NCBI RefSeq assembly: GCF_004354555.1
Contig: NZ_PUFH01000002.1
Coordinates: 124,001 to 188,000, forward strand
Length of the DNA: 64,000 nucleotides
Origin: Leuconostoc citreum
GTDB lineage: Bacteria; Bacillota; Bacilli; Lactobacillales; Lactobacillaceae
Direction of reading: 5' to 3'
The position numbers and the translations under genes are program-made. Under the pieces are notes generated by a model, which had not been told where the DNA came from, ran no database searches, and was given only the letters and a program-made list of their open reading frames with translations. How positions within the stretch are numbered: the stretch's first letter is position 1; each line of letters opens with the position of its first letter. Of this stretch, positions 53,606 to 63,224 are shown piece by piece.

Positions 53606-53620
53606 ATTGGCACAACCAAA
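53606..53620. promoter_or_regulatory. Possible GntR operator in the ybaK-GntR gap
   Basis: ATTGGCACAACCAAA has inverted TTGG/CCAA halves like the site before the phosphoketolase gene (54415-54430). Weak, five-base spacer instead of six. Confidence 0.35.
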
Positions 53621-53644
53621 AAGTAGCGCGGTCCAACCAATTCA

Positions 53645-53663
53645 TGATATACTATTTGGCATG
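53645..53663 (+). promoter_or_regulatory. Extended -10 promoter at a leaderless GntR start
   Basis: TGA-TATACT (53645-53653) is followed by seven bases and ATG 53661. No -35 and no Shine-Dalgarno. Confidence 0.5.
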
Positions 53664-54392
53664 ATGTCAGAAGCTATATATGTAACCGTGCAAGCGGACT
53701 TAAAACAAAAAATATATAATGGTGATTTTCCTAATCTAAAGTTACCAGACGAACGTTCTTTGGCCGAAAATTATCATGTCTCACGCTCATCAATTAAGCG
53801 TGCCTTGAATGTTCTTGTACAACAAGGGGTTATTTTTAAAAAGCGTGGCAGTGGCACTTTCGTCAATCCGCTCTATCTTAAAAATAATGCTTTATTTCAA
53901 CATGAAGGCTCTAATTTAGGTGTCTCTGATTCGTTTCGGGTCGATGGGAAAGCACCAAGTATCGAATTATTAGATTTTCGTGTTATTCCAGCAACACCCG
54001 AACAGCAACAAGCGTTATTTTTGAGTGAAGGTGACTTTGTTTATGAAATCAAACGTTTGCGACGATTAGAGGGGGTGCCGTTTATGATTGAAAGGGGCTA
54101 TGTCCCGATTAATGTATTACCGGGCTTAAATCGAGAGATTGTTTCAGGTTCGGTTTATGAGTATGTCGAAAATACTAAAAACCGAACGGTAACCAAATCC
54201 TTTATGACAATCATGGCTGAACCTTCAAACCCAGAAGACCAACAATTATTGGAACTGTCAGATCGTGAACCAGTTGGGATTATGGAAGGTATATTTTTCA
54301 TGGATGACGGGACACCGTTGGAATTTTCCAGTATGCGACTACACTATAAATATTTAAGATATAACGCCTTTGTTAGTATTGATTCCGAATAA
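53661..54392 (+). CDS. GntR-family regulator, HutC subfamily (UTRA domain)
   Basis: 243 residues. The N-terminal winged helix contains LPDERSLAENYHVSRSSIKRALNVLVQQGVIFKKRGSGTFV. The UTRA ligand domain follows, about 95-240 (FVYEIKRLRRLEGVPFMIERGYVP, GIMEGIFFMDDGTPLEFSSMRLHYKYLRY). It is read toward the phosphoketolase gene and may regulate it. Tandem ATGs at 53661 and 53664; earlier in-frame codons are antisense to ybaK and unlikely. Confidence 0.88.
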   Translation: MMSEAIYVTVQADLKQKIYNGDFPNLKLPDERSLAENYHVSRSSIKRALNVLVQQGVIFKKRGSGTFVNPLYLKNNALFQHEGSNLGVSDSFRVDGKAPSIELLDFRVIPATPEQQQALFLSEGDFVYEIKRLRRLEGVPFMIERGYVPINVLPGLNREIVSGSVYEYVENTKNRTVTKSFMTIMAEPSNPEDQQLLELSDREPVGIMEGIFFMDDGTPLEFSSMRLHYKYLRYNAFVSIDSE

Positions 54393-54414
54393 AAAACTTA
54401 ACTATTTTTATTGT

Positions 54415-54430
54415 ATTGGACCGTACCAAT
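54415..54430. promoter_or_regulatory. Candidate HutC-type operator before the phosphoketolase gene
   Basis: ATTGGACCGTACCAAT has inverted ATTGG/CCAAT halves around six bases, resembling the TGGTnnnACCA-type boxes of HutC-family regulators. It lies 56 bases upstream of the -35. Confidence 0.5.
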
Positions 54431-54485
54431 TATGTTACTGCGCCAACCAAAATAAAAAACAAAATCAACCAATAATGTTTTTATC

Positions 54486-54514
54486 TTGAATAAATCCTTA
54501 AAATCGGTTATACT
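54486..54514 (+). promoter_or_regulatory. Promoter of the phosphoketolase gene
   Basis: TTGAAT (54486-54491), 17 bases, TATACT (54509-54514). The leader contains a hairpin (around 54530-54558) before AAGGAG and the ATG. Confidence 0.7.
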
Positions 54515-54583
54515 TGAGAAGTAAATAACGGAGAAAGATTCGTGGTTTACGATTCTCTCAAAAAATAAGGAGTACTTAATCTC

Positions 54584-57037
54584 ATGGCAGATTTCGATTC
54601 AAAAGAGTACTTGGAACTCGTTGATAAGTGGTGGCGTGCAACTAACTATTTGTCAGCAGGGATGATCTTCTTGAAGAGCAACCCATTGTTCTCAGTTACT
54701 AACACACCAATCCAAGCCGAAGACGTTAAAGTTAAGCCTATCGGTCACTGGGGAACTATTTCAGGTCAAACATTCTTGTATGCACACGCAAACCGTTTGA
54801 TTAACAAGTATGACTTGAACATGTTCTACATCGGTGGACCAGGACACGGTGGCCAAGTAATGGTTACTAATGCCTACTTGGATGGCGAATATACTGAAGA
54901 TTACCCAGAAATCACTCAAGATTTGGAAGGTATGAGCCGCTTGTTCAAGCGTTTCTCATTCCCTGGCGGAATCGGATCACACATGACAGCACAAACACCA
55001 GGTTCATTACATGAAGGTGGTGAATTGGGTTATTCATTGTCACACGCCTTTGGTGCTGTTTTGGACAATCCTGATCAAATTGCTTTTGCTGTTGTTGGTG
55101 ATGGTGAAGCCGAAACAGGCCCATCAATGACATCATGGCACTCAACAAAGTTCTTGAATGCTAAGAATGATGGTGCTGTTTTGCCAATCTTGGATTTGAA
55201 CGGATTTAAGATTTCTAACCCAACAATCTTCTCACGTATGAGTGATGAAGAAATCACAAAGTTCTTTGAAGGTTTGGGTTACTCACCTCGCTTTATCGAA
55301 AATGATGACATCCATGACTATGCAGCTTATCACGAATTGGCTGCTAAGGTTTTGGATCAAGCTATTGAAGATATTCAAGCTATCCAAAAGGATGCGCGTG
55401 AAAACGGTAAGTACGAAGATGGTACAATCCCAGCATGGCCTGTAATTATTGCACGCTTGCCAAAGGGTTGGGGTGGACCAACACATGATGAAGATGGTAA
55501 CCCTATCGAAAATTCATTCCGTGCTCACCAAGTGCCATTGCCTTTGGCACAAAATAAGTTAGAAACATTGTCACAATTCGAAGACTGGATGAATTCATAC
55601 AAGCCAGAAGAATTGTTCAATGCTGATGGTTCATTAAAAGATGAATTGAAAGCTATTGCACCTAAGGGTGACAAGCGTATGTCAGCTAACCCAATCGCTA
55701 ACGGCGGACGTCGTCGTGGTGAAGAAGCGACTGATTTGACATTGCCAGATTGGCGTCAATTCACAAATGACATTACAAATGAGAATCGTGGACACGAGTT
55801 GCCAAAGGTTACTCAAAACATGGATATGACAACACTTTCAAACTACTTGGAAGAAGTTGCTAAGTTGAACCCAACATCATTCCGTGTCTTTGGACCTGAT
55901 GAAACAATGTCAAACCGTTTGTGGAGTCTCTTTAACACAACTAACCGTCAATGGATGGAAGAAGTTAAGGAACCAAATGATCAATATGTTGGCCCAGAAG
56001 GTCGTATCATTGACTCGCAATTGTCAGAGCACCAAGCTGAAGGTTGGCTTGAAGGCTATACATTGACTGGCCGCGTTGGTATCTTTGCTTCATACGAGTC
56101 ATTCTTGCGTGTTGTGGATACAATGGTTACACAACACTTCAAGTGGTTGCGTCACGCCTCAGAACAAGCATGGCGTAATGATTATCCATCATTGAACTTG
56201 ATTGCAACGTCAACTGCGTTCCAACAAGATCACAATGGTTACACACACCAAGATCCAGGTATGTTGACTCATTTGGCTGAAAAGAAGTCTAACTTCATTC
56301 GTGAATACTTGCCTGCAGATGGTAACTCATTGTTGGCTGTTCAAGATCGTGCGTTCTCAGAACGTCACAAGGTTAACTTGATTATTGCTTCTAAGCAACC
56401 ACGTCAACAATGGTTTACTGCTGATGAAGCTGATGAATTAGCTAATGAAGGTTTGAAGATTATTGATTGGGCTTCTACTGCACCATCTGGTGATGTTGAT
56501 ATTACATTCGCATCATCTGGTACAGAACCAACAATCGAGACACTTGCTGCCTTGTGGTTGATTAACCAAGCCTTCCCAGAAGTAAAGTTCCGTTATGTTA
56601 ACGTTGTTGAATTACTTCGTTTGCAAAAGAAGTCAGAATCTCACATGAATGATGAACGTGAATTATCTGACGCAGAATTCAACAAGTTCTTCCAAGCTGA
56701 TAAGCCTGTTATCTTTGGTTTCCACGCTTACGAAGATTTGATTGAATCATTCTTCTTCGAACGTAAGTTCAAGGGTGATGTTTATGTTCATGGTTACCGT
56801 GAAGATGGTGACATCACAACAACTTATGACATGCGTGTTTACTCAAAGTTGGATCGTTTCCACCAAGCTAAGGAAGCTGCCGAAATTTTGTCAGCTAATG
56901 GCACAATTGATCAAGCAGCTGCTGATACATTTATCGAAAAGATGGATGCTACTTTGGCAAAGCATTTCGAAGTTACTCGTAACGAAGGTCGCGATATCGA
57001 AGAATTTACTGATTGGAATTGGTCAGCTTTGAAGTGA
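54584..57037 (+). CDS. xpk: Xylulose-5-phosphate/fructose-6-phosphate phosphoketolase
   Basis: 817 residues. Thiamine diphosphate enzyme: [61 protein letters not shown], and the ThDP motif [22 protein letters not shown]. It splits xylulose-5-P into acetyl-P and glyceraldehyde-3-P, the defining step of heterolactic fermentation. Codon use is strongly biased (AAC, GAC, CCA, TTG), as expected for a very highly expressed gene. AAGGAG lies 11 bases before the ATG. Confidence 0.97.
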   Translation: MADFDSKEYLELVDKWWRATNYLSAGMIFLKSNPLFSVTNTPIQAEDVKVKPIGHWGTISGQTFLYAHANRLINKYDLNMFYIGGPGHGGQVMVTNAYLDGEYTEDYPEITQDLEGMSRLFKRFSFPGGIGSHMTAQTPGSLHEGGELGYSLSHAFGAVLDNPDQIAFAVVGDGEAETGPSMTSWHSTKFLNAKNDGAVLPILDLNGFKISNPTIFSRMSDEEITKFFEGLGYSPRFIENDDIHDYAAYHELAAKVLDQAIEDIQAIQKDARENGKYEDGTIPAWPVIIARLPKGWGGPTHDEDGNPIENSFRAHQVPLPLAQNKLETLSQFEDWMNSYKPEELFNADGSLKDELKAIAPKGDKRMSANPIANGGRRRGEEATDLTLPDWRQFTNDITNENRGHELPKVTQNMDMTTLSNYLEEVAKLNPTSFRVFGPDETMSNRLWSLFNTTNRQWMEEVKEPNDQYVGPEGRIIDSQLSEHQAEGWLEGYTLTGRVGIFASYESFLRVVDTMVTQHFKWLRHASEQAWRNDYPSLNLIATSTAFQQDHNGYTHQDPGMLTHLAEKKSNFIREYLPADGNSLLAVQDRAFSERHKVNLIIASKQPRQQWFTADEADELANEGLKIIDWASTAPSGDVDITFASSGTEPTIETLAALWLINQAFPEVKFRYVNVVELLRLQKKSESHMNDERELSDAEFNKFFQADKPVIFGFHAYEDLIESFFFERKFKGDVYVHGYREDGDITTTYDMRVYSKLDRFHQAKEAAEILSANGTIDQAAADTFIEKMDATLAKHFEVTRNEGRDIEEFTDWNWSALK

Positions 57038-57087
57038 TTAACCATGTTAATCACGATTAAGTCAACTCTTTAAATCATTAAATCATT

Positions 57088-57125
57088 AAGCGAATCAGAT
57101 ATATTCTGGTTCGCTTTTTTTTTAA
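57088..57125 (+). terminator. Terminator after xpk
   Basis: 12-bp arms with one wobble (57088-57099 and 57105-57116) and a long T run. Confidence 0.9.
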
Positions 57126-57178
57126 CTTATCTGTACAATAATAGTTAATGATACGGAAAGAATGAAGAGGTTTGTGCA

Positions 57179-57997
57179 ATGATGTTACCAAAAAAAGACG
57201 GCCATACACATACACCGTTTTCACATCAAAATTCTGATGAAGTTTTTGATGCTTATATTGAGCGTGCAATGACGTTAGGATTTGAAACCTATACAATTAC
57301 CGAGCATGCACCGTTATTATCGGGACTGTCATTGCCAGGTGATTATGCCGTTGTCACTGATGAAGACATTGTTCAGGTTAAACGTGAAACGGCACGTTTA
57401 ATAAAAAAATATAAGCAACAGATTACAATCACAAAGGGATTTGAAGTTGATTATTTAGCTAATAATGAAGTGAATATGCGTCGCTTTTTGCGTGATAATC
57501 AAACATGGCTCGATGAAATTGTGCTTGCTGTTCATTTTATACCAGATGACGTAGGCGAATTGCGTCCAATTGACTATACAGCGGAATATGTGTCAGCACA
57601 TTTCTCAAACCTGTTGGCTGATCCCCAAAAATTTTACCAACGTTATTTCCAAACTGTCGCGCAAAGTGTTGAAGCAGTAATTGGTCTTGATGTGCCTGTT
57701 AGAATTGGACATTTAGGTTTAGTAAAAAAGTTTCAAAAGGTACTCAATCTGCCAGACTATTCAGATGAAATTTACCGCCAAATTGGAGATATTTTACAAA
57801 TGATACAGGCAAGAGACTACCAATTAGAATTTAATGCAGCTGGTTTAAGTGAACCGGAAAATGGTGAGGCTTACCCGGATAATGATATTATCACTGCTGC
57901 TCAGGATATGGGGATACCGATAATTTACGGTTCAGATGCACATCGTGTGCATGATATCGGTAGGCATTTTGACCTACTTAATGAGGTGCTGAAATGA
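57179..57997 (+). CDS. hisK: Histidinol-phosphatase (PHP family)
   Basis: 272 residues with PHP metal motifs: KDGHTHTPFS, TEHAPL, FEVDYL, VHFIPDD, IGHLGL and the final YGSDAHRV. HisK-type PHP enzymes remove phosphate from histidinol phosphate; no other his gene is in the window, so another small phosphoester is possible. GAAGAGG before tandem ATGs (57179, 57182). Confidence 0.88.
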   Translation: MMLPKKDGHTHTPFSHQNSDEVFDAYIERAMTLGFETYTITEHAPLLSGLSLPGDYAVVTDEDIVQVKRETARLIKKYKQQITITKGFEVDYLANNEVNMRRFLRDNQTWLDEIVLAVHFIPDDVGELRPIDYTAEYVSAHFSNLLADPQKFYQRYFQTVAQSVEAVIGLDVPVRIGHLGLVKKFQKVLNLPDYSDEIYRQIGDILQMIQARDYQLEFNAAGLSEPENGEAYPDNDIITAAQDMGIPIIYGSDAHRVHDIGRHFDLLNEVLK

Positions 57998-58671
57998 TGA
58001 AAAACCAAGCACTGAAGGCTGTTTTTTTTGACTTTGATGGTACGATTGCAAACACAGAGAAGCTCTCTGTGTTAGCCACGCAACAAGCATTTGAATCGGT
58101 TGGTTTACCTATACCAGTGGCTCAAGATATTATCAATTATCAAGGTGTGCCTATTGAAACCTCTTTTCCAAAATTATCAGAACGACAACTTAGTGAAGAA
58201 AAACTAAAAAAACTATTCCAGCTATTTCGTCAGGCTTACCAAAATAATGAATCTGAAAAAAATATTAAAGCCTATTCAGGAATCCCAGAATTATTACAAC
58301 AATTGGTGCAACAAGGCATAGCTCTCTTTATTATGACTAGTAAAAAGTCAGCTGTTGCAAAGCGGAATTTAAAGTTGATATCTTGTGATCAGTATTTTAC
58401 TGATATTTATGGTTCTGATCGTGTGGTTGCCTTTAAACCAAATCCTGAAGGCTTATTACAGGCTTTATCAGAGCACCAGTTGCTTGCCAATCAAGCCGTT
58501 ATGATTGGTGATGCTACTTTTGATATTGACGCTGGTCATGCGGCACACATGAAAACTATCGCTGTGACATGGGGTTCACATCATCTCGCAACGTTAGAAG
58601 CAGCACAACCAGATAGTATTGTCACGACGCGAGAAGCATTAGCTGACGTTTTATTGCCAGCACATGGTTGA
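57994..58671 (+). CDS. HAD-family phosphatase (Gph/PpaX-like)
   Basis: 225 residues: nucleophile motif VFFDFDGTIANTE, motif II IMTSKK, motif III Lys in AFKPNPEGL and motif IV MIGDATFDIDAGHAAHM. Cap type 1 HAD, similar to phosphoglycolate phosphatases or PpaX pyrophosphatase. Overlaps hisK by 4 bases and the Nudix gene by 8. Confidence 0.88.
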   Translation: MMKNQALKAVFFDFDGTIANTEKLSVLATQQAFESVGLPIPVAQDIINYQGVPIETSFPKLSERQLSEEKLKKLFQLFRQAYQNNESEKNIKAYSGIPELLQQLVQQGIALFIMTSKKSAVAKRNLKLISCDQYFTDIYGSDRVVAFKPNPEGLLQALSEHQLLANQAVMIGDATFDIDAGHAAHMKTIAVTWGSHHLATLEAAQPDSIVTTREALADVLLPAHG

Positions 58672-59185
58672 TGAGCGTGCTGATAAACTAGATGAGCTAT
58701 GGGATGTCTACACAGCCGATAAACAAAAGACGGGGCGCTCACATCGACGTGACGAGCAACTCAATGTTGGGGAGTATCATTTAGTGACCAATGGCATTAT
58801 TTTTAATCTTGCTGGACAGGTTTTATTGCAGCAAAGGTCATTTCATAAGATGAGTCGACCAGGTCTATGGACAGCTGAAATTGGGGGTTCAGCTTTAGTC
58901 GGGGAAACGAGTCAGCAGGCCCTAGTGAGAGAGTTGTCAGAAGAAATGAATATTTGTGTACCAGCTCACCAGTTACGATTCCTATTGACGCGTCGATTAA
59001 GCAGTTGGATTGAAGATTGGTACGCTATAAAAATAGATAGCGAGACAATGCCTATCCGACTACAAGCAGCGGAAGTTATTGCTGCTGATTGGTTGTCATT
59101 GGCAGATGCTCTTCAAGTCATGCAAAACAATCATCAGCTAACGGAAGCCAATTTAATTTCTAAGGCGGCGACGTTACTGTTTTAA
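58664..59185 (+). CDS. Nudix hydrolase
   Basis: 173 residues. The Nudix box is GGSALVGETSQQALVRELSEEMNI (Gx5Ex7REUxEExGU, final Gly replaced by Asn). The N-terminal part (DELWDVYTADKQKTGRSHRR) recalls isopentenyl-diphosphate isomerase-like Nudix proteins of Firmicutes. Substrate unknown. Third gene of a tightly packed operon. Confidence 0.88.
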   Translation: MVDERADKLDELWDVYTADKQKTGRSHRRDEQLNVGEYHLVTNGIIFNLAGQVLLQQRSFHKMSRPGLWTAEIGGSALVGETSQQALVRELSEEMNICVPAHQLRFLLTRRLSSWIEDWYAIKIDSETMPIRLQAAEVIAADWLSLADALQVMQNNHQLTEANLISKAATLLF

Positions 59186-59205
59186 AAAAGTATCATTTTT
59201 AAAAT

Positions 59206-59230
59206 CATACAACTTTTGTATGCTTTTTAT
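59206..59230 (+). terminator. Possible terminator after the Nudix gene
   Basis: Short 5-bp stem (59206-59210 and 59218-59222) followed by a T-rich tail; adjacent A and T runs may extend it. Confidence 0.4.
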
Positions 59231-59242
59231 TTTGGAGGTCTT

Positions 59243-60475
59243 ATGTCAGATTTTTTCAAGTTAGATCGTAATATTCAGTTGCGTATTTTGATGATGTTTA
59301 TAACGGTTGCAATTGGGTCATCCGTTGGACCAAATATGACAATTTATTATGTCGAATATATGGGTGCTCTGGTCACGGGATTTTTGTTAGTATCAGTGCA
59401 AGTCGCTGGTTTTATAGCAGGTCTTTATGGTGGTCATTTGTCCGACTCATGGGGGCGTAAGCGTGTGATGTTAACAGGAATTGCTTTAATGGTGGTTGGG
59501 TACGTTGTTGCGGCAGTGATGAATTCACCATACTATGTCAATCCCTATGTGACATTTATTGGTTTTTTACTAGCATCAGTTGGTCTTAGTTTTGCATCGC
59601 CAGCAGAAGAAGCCATGATGATTGATGTGTCAACAGTTCAAAATCGTAAATTTATTTACGCAATGATTTACTGGGTTATCAATTTATCAATCATGATCGG
59701 TGCATCATTAGGTGGTTGGTTCTTTAAGACAGCACGTTTTGAATTACTCATTGGAACAGCATTAGGCGCGCTAATTAGTTTGTTAATTGTTTTATTTTGG
59801 ATTACAGAAACACTGCCAGTTGAACGACGACAAAAACAAGGACGGTCCGTTTGGGCCGTGATTAAAAATTATCGTATTGTCTTGTTGGACAGACGTTATG
59901 TAAAATTTATGGTTGCCGGCATAGGTATTGCAGTTATCTTTTCTTCGCCAGATTACTATTTGGCAGCACACCTGGCGCAATCTTTTCATACCACATCAAT
60001 GTTTGGGGTGCAGATATTTGGGCAACGTATGTTGTCAGTTATCACCATTACCAACACATTGATGATTGTCTTACTCATGGGCTTCATGACGAAGTTATTT
60101 GCTAGATGGTCGGATTTGAAGTCGAGTTTAGTTGGCACAGCGATACAAGGCATTGGTTTTGCTATCACATTTTTACTCACGGATTTTTGGCCATTGTTAG
60201 TACTAGCTATTATTTTAACAATTGGCGAAATGATTGTGACACCAGCCAGTCAATCACTGCGCGCTGAAATGATGAATCAAGAAAAAATAGGCGTTTACAG
60301 TGGATTTAGTTCGGCCATCCGTCCAATCGGATTTATCTTGTCGTCTGGTATAGTTAGTGCTTCAGTACTGATTGGTAATGTTGGTGCGGCCTTGTTACTG
60401 TTGCTTGTGACTTTAACTAGTATGCTATTTACGGGTTTAGCTGTACAAATGTTGCGAGAAAAGCGCACACGATAG
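59243..60475 (+). CDS. Major facilitator superfamily transporter
   Basis: 410 residues, twelve predicted helices. The motif A loop is GGHLSDSWGRKRVM between helices 2 and 3. Looks like a drug-type proton antiporter (YttB/MdtH-like); substrate unknown. The start at ATG 59243 follows GGAGG; an in-frame ATG at 59216 lies in the preceding hairpin region. Confidence 0.85.
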   Translation: MSDFFKLDRNIQLRILMMFITVAIGSSVGPNMTIYYVEYMGALVTGFLLVSVQVAGFIAGLYGGHLSDSWGRKRVMLTGIALMVVGYVVAAVMNSPYYVNPYVTFIGFLLASVGLSFASPAEEAMMIDVSTVQNRKFIYAMIYWVINLSIMIGASLGGWFFKTARFELLIGTALGALISLLIVLFWITETLPVERRQKQGRSVWAVIKNYRIVLLDRRYVKFMVAGIGIAVIFSSPDYYLAAHLAQSFHTTSMFGVQIFGQRMLSVITITNTLMIVLLMGFMTKLFARWSDLKSSLVGTAIQGIGFAITFLLTDFWPLLVLAIILTIGEMIVTPASQSLRAEMMNQEKIGVYSGFSSAIRPIGFILSSGIVSASVLIGNVGAALLLLLVTLTSMLFTGLAVQMLREKRTR

Positions 60476-60625
60476 TTATTATAAATCGTGGCGTATTTTT
60501 GCTATAATAGAGTCAATTATTTAAATTAACATGGCAACACAATGCGTGAACGTGTTGTCATCATTTAAATTGAAAGGGAACTAATAATCTGCACTTTCAT
60601 GAGCAGCTTATGAAATATATGGGAC

Positions 60626-61441
60626 ATGTCAGAAATTAAAATCGTTTCAATTGATATTGACGGGACACTGTTAAATGACCAACGTGAAGTGACGCCAGAA
60701 GTCAAACAAGCAATTAAACATGCGTTAGCACAAGATGTCAAGATTGTGATTACGACAGGAAGACCATTACCAGGCGTCAAAGGTATTTTAGCAGAATTAG
60801 GTATTGCTGGTGACAACCAATACGTTATAACTTATAATGGTGGGTTAGTTCAGACCGCCGATGGCAAGAAGACGTTATTCAGGCAGCCTTTGTCTGTGGC
60901 CGAATTTAAGAAAATCAATGACTTTATGGTTTCCAAAGATACGTATGTGCAAGTTGAAACACATGATGCTGCTTACACAACACACCATAAAATTCACCCT
61001 TGGGCTAGTTTTGAGAATAGTTTGGTTAATTTGCCACTATTTGTTTTGGATTCGGAGGCTGAATTGGAAAAAGTCGAGTTTATTAAGGCGATTGCCAACG
61101 ATGAAGAATCTAAACTCGATCTTGTGCAAGCGGCTGTTCCCGATGACATTAGTCAGAATGTCAATGTTATTCGATCAACAGCTAATAATTTAGAATTCAT
61201 TGATCGCCAAGCGTCAAAGGGTAATGCGCTTCTTGCGTTAGCAAAAAAGTTAGCAGTCAAGCCATCGGAGACGATGGCGATTGGTGATCAAGCAAATGAT
61301 TATAGCATGATTGAACAGGCTGGTATTGGGGTTGCCATGGGTAATGCAATTCCTGATATTAAGCAAATAGCTGATTTTGAAACAGCGACAAACAACGCGT
61401 CGGGAGTGGCGAAGGCAATTGAGCATTTCGTGCTACAATGA
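60626..61441 (+). CDS. Cof-type HAD phosphatase (YidA-like)
   Basis: 271 residues: VSIDIDGTLLND, ITTGRPLPGVK, KGNALLALAKKLAV, AIGDQANDYSMIEQAGIGVAMGNA. Cap type IIB HAD enzymes dephosphorylate sugar phosphates. A TGCTATAAT extended -10 (60500-60508) leads into a ~110-base leader with two small hairpins (60534-60560 region; 60595-60615). The nearest good Shine-Dalgarno (AAAGGG, 60573) is 47 bases from the ATG; GGGA sits very close to it. Confidence 0.88.
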   Translation: MSEIKIVSIDIDGTLLNDQREVTPEVKQAIKHALAQDVKIVITTGRPLPGVKGILAELGIAGDNQYVITYNGGLVQTADGKKTLFRQPLSVAEFKKINDFMVSKDTYVQVETHDAAYTTHHKIHPWASFENSLVNLPLFVLDSEAELEKVEFIKAIANDEESKLDLVQAAVPDDISQNVNVIRSTANNLEFIDRQASKGNALLALAKKLAVKPSETMAIGDQANDYSMIEQAGIGVAMGNAIPDIKQIADFETATNNASGVAKAIEHFVLQ

Positions 61442-61459
61442 CGGTAGCGTAAAAAATAA

Positions 61460-61473
61460 ACAACGGAGGTTGT
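61460..61473 (+). promoter_or_regulatory. tpx ribosome site in a small hairpin loop
   Basis: ACAAC (61460-61464) and GTTGT (61469-61473) enclose GGAG; with G61469 this is the Shine-Dalgarno, 8 bases from the ATG. It could be presented in a loop. Weak stem. Confidence 0.35.
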
Positions 61474-61477
61474 CAAA

Positions 61478-61975
61478 ATGAACGTTTTAATTAACGGTGA
61501 AGAAACAGCGCTAGTTGGGGAACCGCTAGCAGTCGGAGAGGCATTGCCTCACTTTAAGTTAGAAGACAAGAACGGCGAAAAGGTTAAAACAGTTGATTTA
61601 TTAGGTCAAGTAACGTTGATTTCTGTTGTGCCTGATTTGAATACGGGAACATGTTCACTTCAGACACGCCATTTTAATCAAACAGTTGATCAGTTTAAAA
61701 ATGTACAATTTATTACTATCTCAACTAATTCTGTGGCGGAGCAGCGTGATTGGTGTGCGGCTGAAGGTGTTAAAAATATGCGTATGTTGTCAGATGAACA
61801 AGAGTCATTTGGCTATGCAACAAAGCTTTATTTGCCAGCTAATGCTTGGGATACAAGAGCGGTTTATATCATAGATGCACAAGGTATTGTTCGATATGCG
61901 CAAATTGTATCTGAAGTGTCACAAGAGCCGGACTATGATAATGTTTTGGCAGCCTTAAATGAACTAACCAAATAG
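61478..61975 (+). CDS. tpx: Thiol peroxidase
   Basis: 165 residues, Tpx-type peroxiredoxin. Peroxidatic Cys in VVPDLNTGTCSLQTRHFN, resolving Cys in QRDWCAAEGV; FGYATKLY and RAVYIIDAQG follow. It reduces H2O2 and organic peroxides with thioredoxin. GGAGG before the ATG. Confidence 0.95.
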   Translation: MNVLINGEETALVGEPLAVGEALPHFKLEDKNGEKVKTVDLLGQVTLISVVPDLNTGTCSLQTRHFNQTVDQFKNVQFITISTNSVAEQRDWCAAEGVKNMRMLSDEQESFGYATKLYLPANAWDTRAVYIIDAQGIVRYAQIVSEVSQEPDYDNVLAALNELTK

Positions 61976-61986
61976 TGTTTTCAGCA

Positions 61987-62026
61987 AAGAGCCTTATCTC
62001 ATATGATATATTGTAAGGTTCTTTTA
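61987..62026 (+). terminator. Terminator after tpx
   Basis: 10-bp arms with one wobble (61987-61996 and 62014-62023), short T run. Confidence 0.7.
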
Positions 62027-62119
62027 TTGTGTTGAGATAGAGACCTTGTGGCTTTTAACAAGCTTTTTTGTTAAAATGAGTATGAACGTGAAATTTACAT
62101 AAAACATTTGGAGCCAGAC

Positions 62120-63100
62120 ATGCCAGAACCTAAATTGAAACTTTTTTCTTTAAGCTCAAATGAACCATTAGCGCAAAAGATTGCCGATGCCGTTGGTGTC
62201 CCATTGAGTGAAATATCTGTCAAACGTTTTGCTGACGGTGAAGTACAGATTAACATTGAGGAAAGCATTCGTGGGGATAACGTCTTTGTTATTCAATCCA
62301 CTTCGTCACCAGTTAATGATAATCTCATGGAATTATTAATTATGGTTGATGCCTTGCGTCGTGCATCGGCGAATCAGATCAATGTTGTTTTACCTTATTA
62401 TGGTTATGCACGTCAAGATCGTAAGGCACGTTCTAGAGAACCAATTACAGCTAAGTTAGTTGCCAATATGTTGGAACGTGCTGGAGCAACACGCGTATTA
62501 GCGTTAGATTTACACGCGGCCCAAATTCAAGGTTTCTTTGATATTCCGATGGATCATTTACAAGGTGCACCACTGCTTGCAGATTATTTAATTGAGTCAG
62601 GTATTGCTGACAAAAAGCAAGCTGTAGTGGTATCGCCAGATCATGGTGGTATGACACGTGCACGTAATTTAAATAATATGCTAGAACTGGAAGCACCAGT
62701 AGCAGTCATTGATAAGCGCCGTCCAAAGCCAAACGTTGCTGAAATCGGTAGCATTGTAGGTGATGTTGCTGGTAAGACTGCTATTATGATTGATGATATG
62801 ATTGACACGGCTGGCACAATCACGCAAGGAGCCGAGTTGATTATGGCGCATGGTGCCAAAGAGGTTTACGTGGTGGCTTCCCACGCAGTTTTCTCAGGTC
62901 CTGCTGTTGAACGTTTGCAGAATTCTGTATTCACTAAAGTTATTTTGACAGATTCAATTAATTTACCTGATGACAAGAAATTTGATAAGTTAGAGATTGT
63001 ATCGGTTGGTGAACTTATTGGTGAAGCAATTCGCCGTATTAGTAATAACGAAGCGATTTCATCCTTATTTAAGACACGTTTTCATCGGCGAACACATTAA
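62120..63100 (+). CDS. prs: Ribose-phosphate pyrophosphokinase
   Basis: 326 residues: [22 protein letters not shown], PPi-loop [31 protein letters not shown] motif [14 protein letters not shown]. It makes PRPP from ribose-5-P and ATP, using the product of rpiA. ATG 62120 is 6 bases from GGAG; an in-frame TTG (62108) overlaps the ribosome site. Confidence 0.96.
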   Translation: MPEPKLKLFSLSSNEPLAQKIADAVGVPLSEISVKRFADGEVQINIEESIRGDNVFVIQSTSSPVNDNLMELLIMVDALRRASANQINVVLPYYGYARQDRKARSREPITAKLVANMLERAGATRVLALDLHAAQIQGFFDIPMDHLQGAPLLADYLIESGIADKKQAVVVSPDHGGMTRARNLNNMLELEAPVAVIDKRRPKPNVAEIGSIVGDVAGKTAIMIDDMIDTAGTITQGAELIMAHGAKEVYVVASHAVFSGPAVERLQNSVFTKVILTDSINLPDDKKFDKLEIVSVGELIGEAIRRISNNEAISSLFKTRFHRRTH

Positions 63101-63117
63101 AATATAAATGTTAATTT

Positions 63118-63145
63118 TTAAAGGTCGATTTGGTCGGCTTTTTTT
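63118..63145 (+). terminator. Probable terminator after prs
   Basis: AAAG/CTTT plus CGA/TCG stem with a small internal loop, followed by seven Ts. Confidence 0.45.
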
Positions 63146-63155
63146 GTGCAAAATA

Positions 63156-63183
63156 TTACAGTCTAGTGAAAAAATGATATACT
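63156..63183 (+). promoter_or_regulatory. Promoter of walR
   Basis: TTACAG (63156-63161), 16 bases, TATACT (63178-63183), with a TGA extension. Confidence 0.6.
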
Positions 63184-63224
63184 TAGAGATAGACAAATAG
63201 TAGAATCATGTGAGGAGAACGTCC

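Noticed and set aside
53433-53660. N-terminal extension of the GntR regulator
   Set aside because: The codons are the antisense of ybaK; the winged-helix domain begins at 53661.
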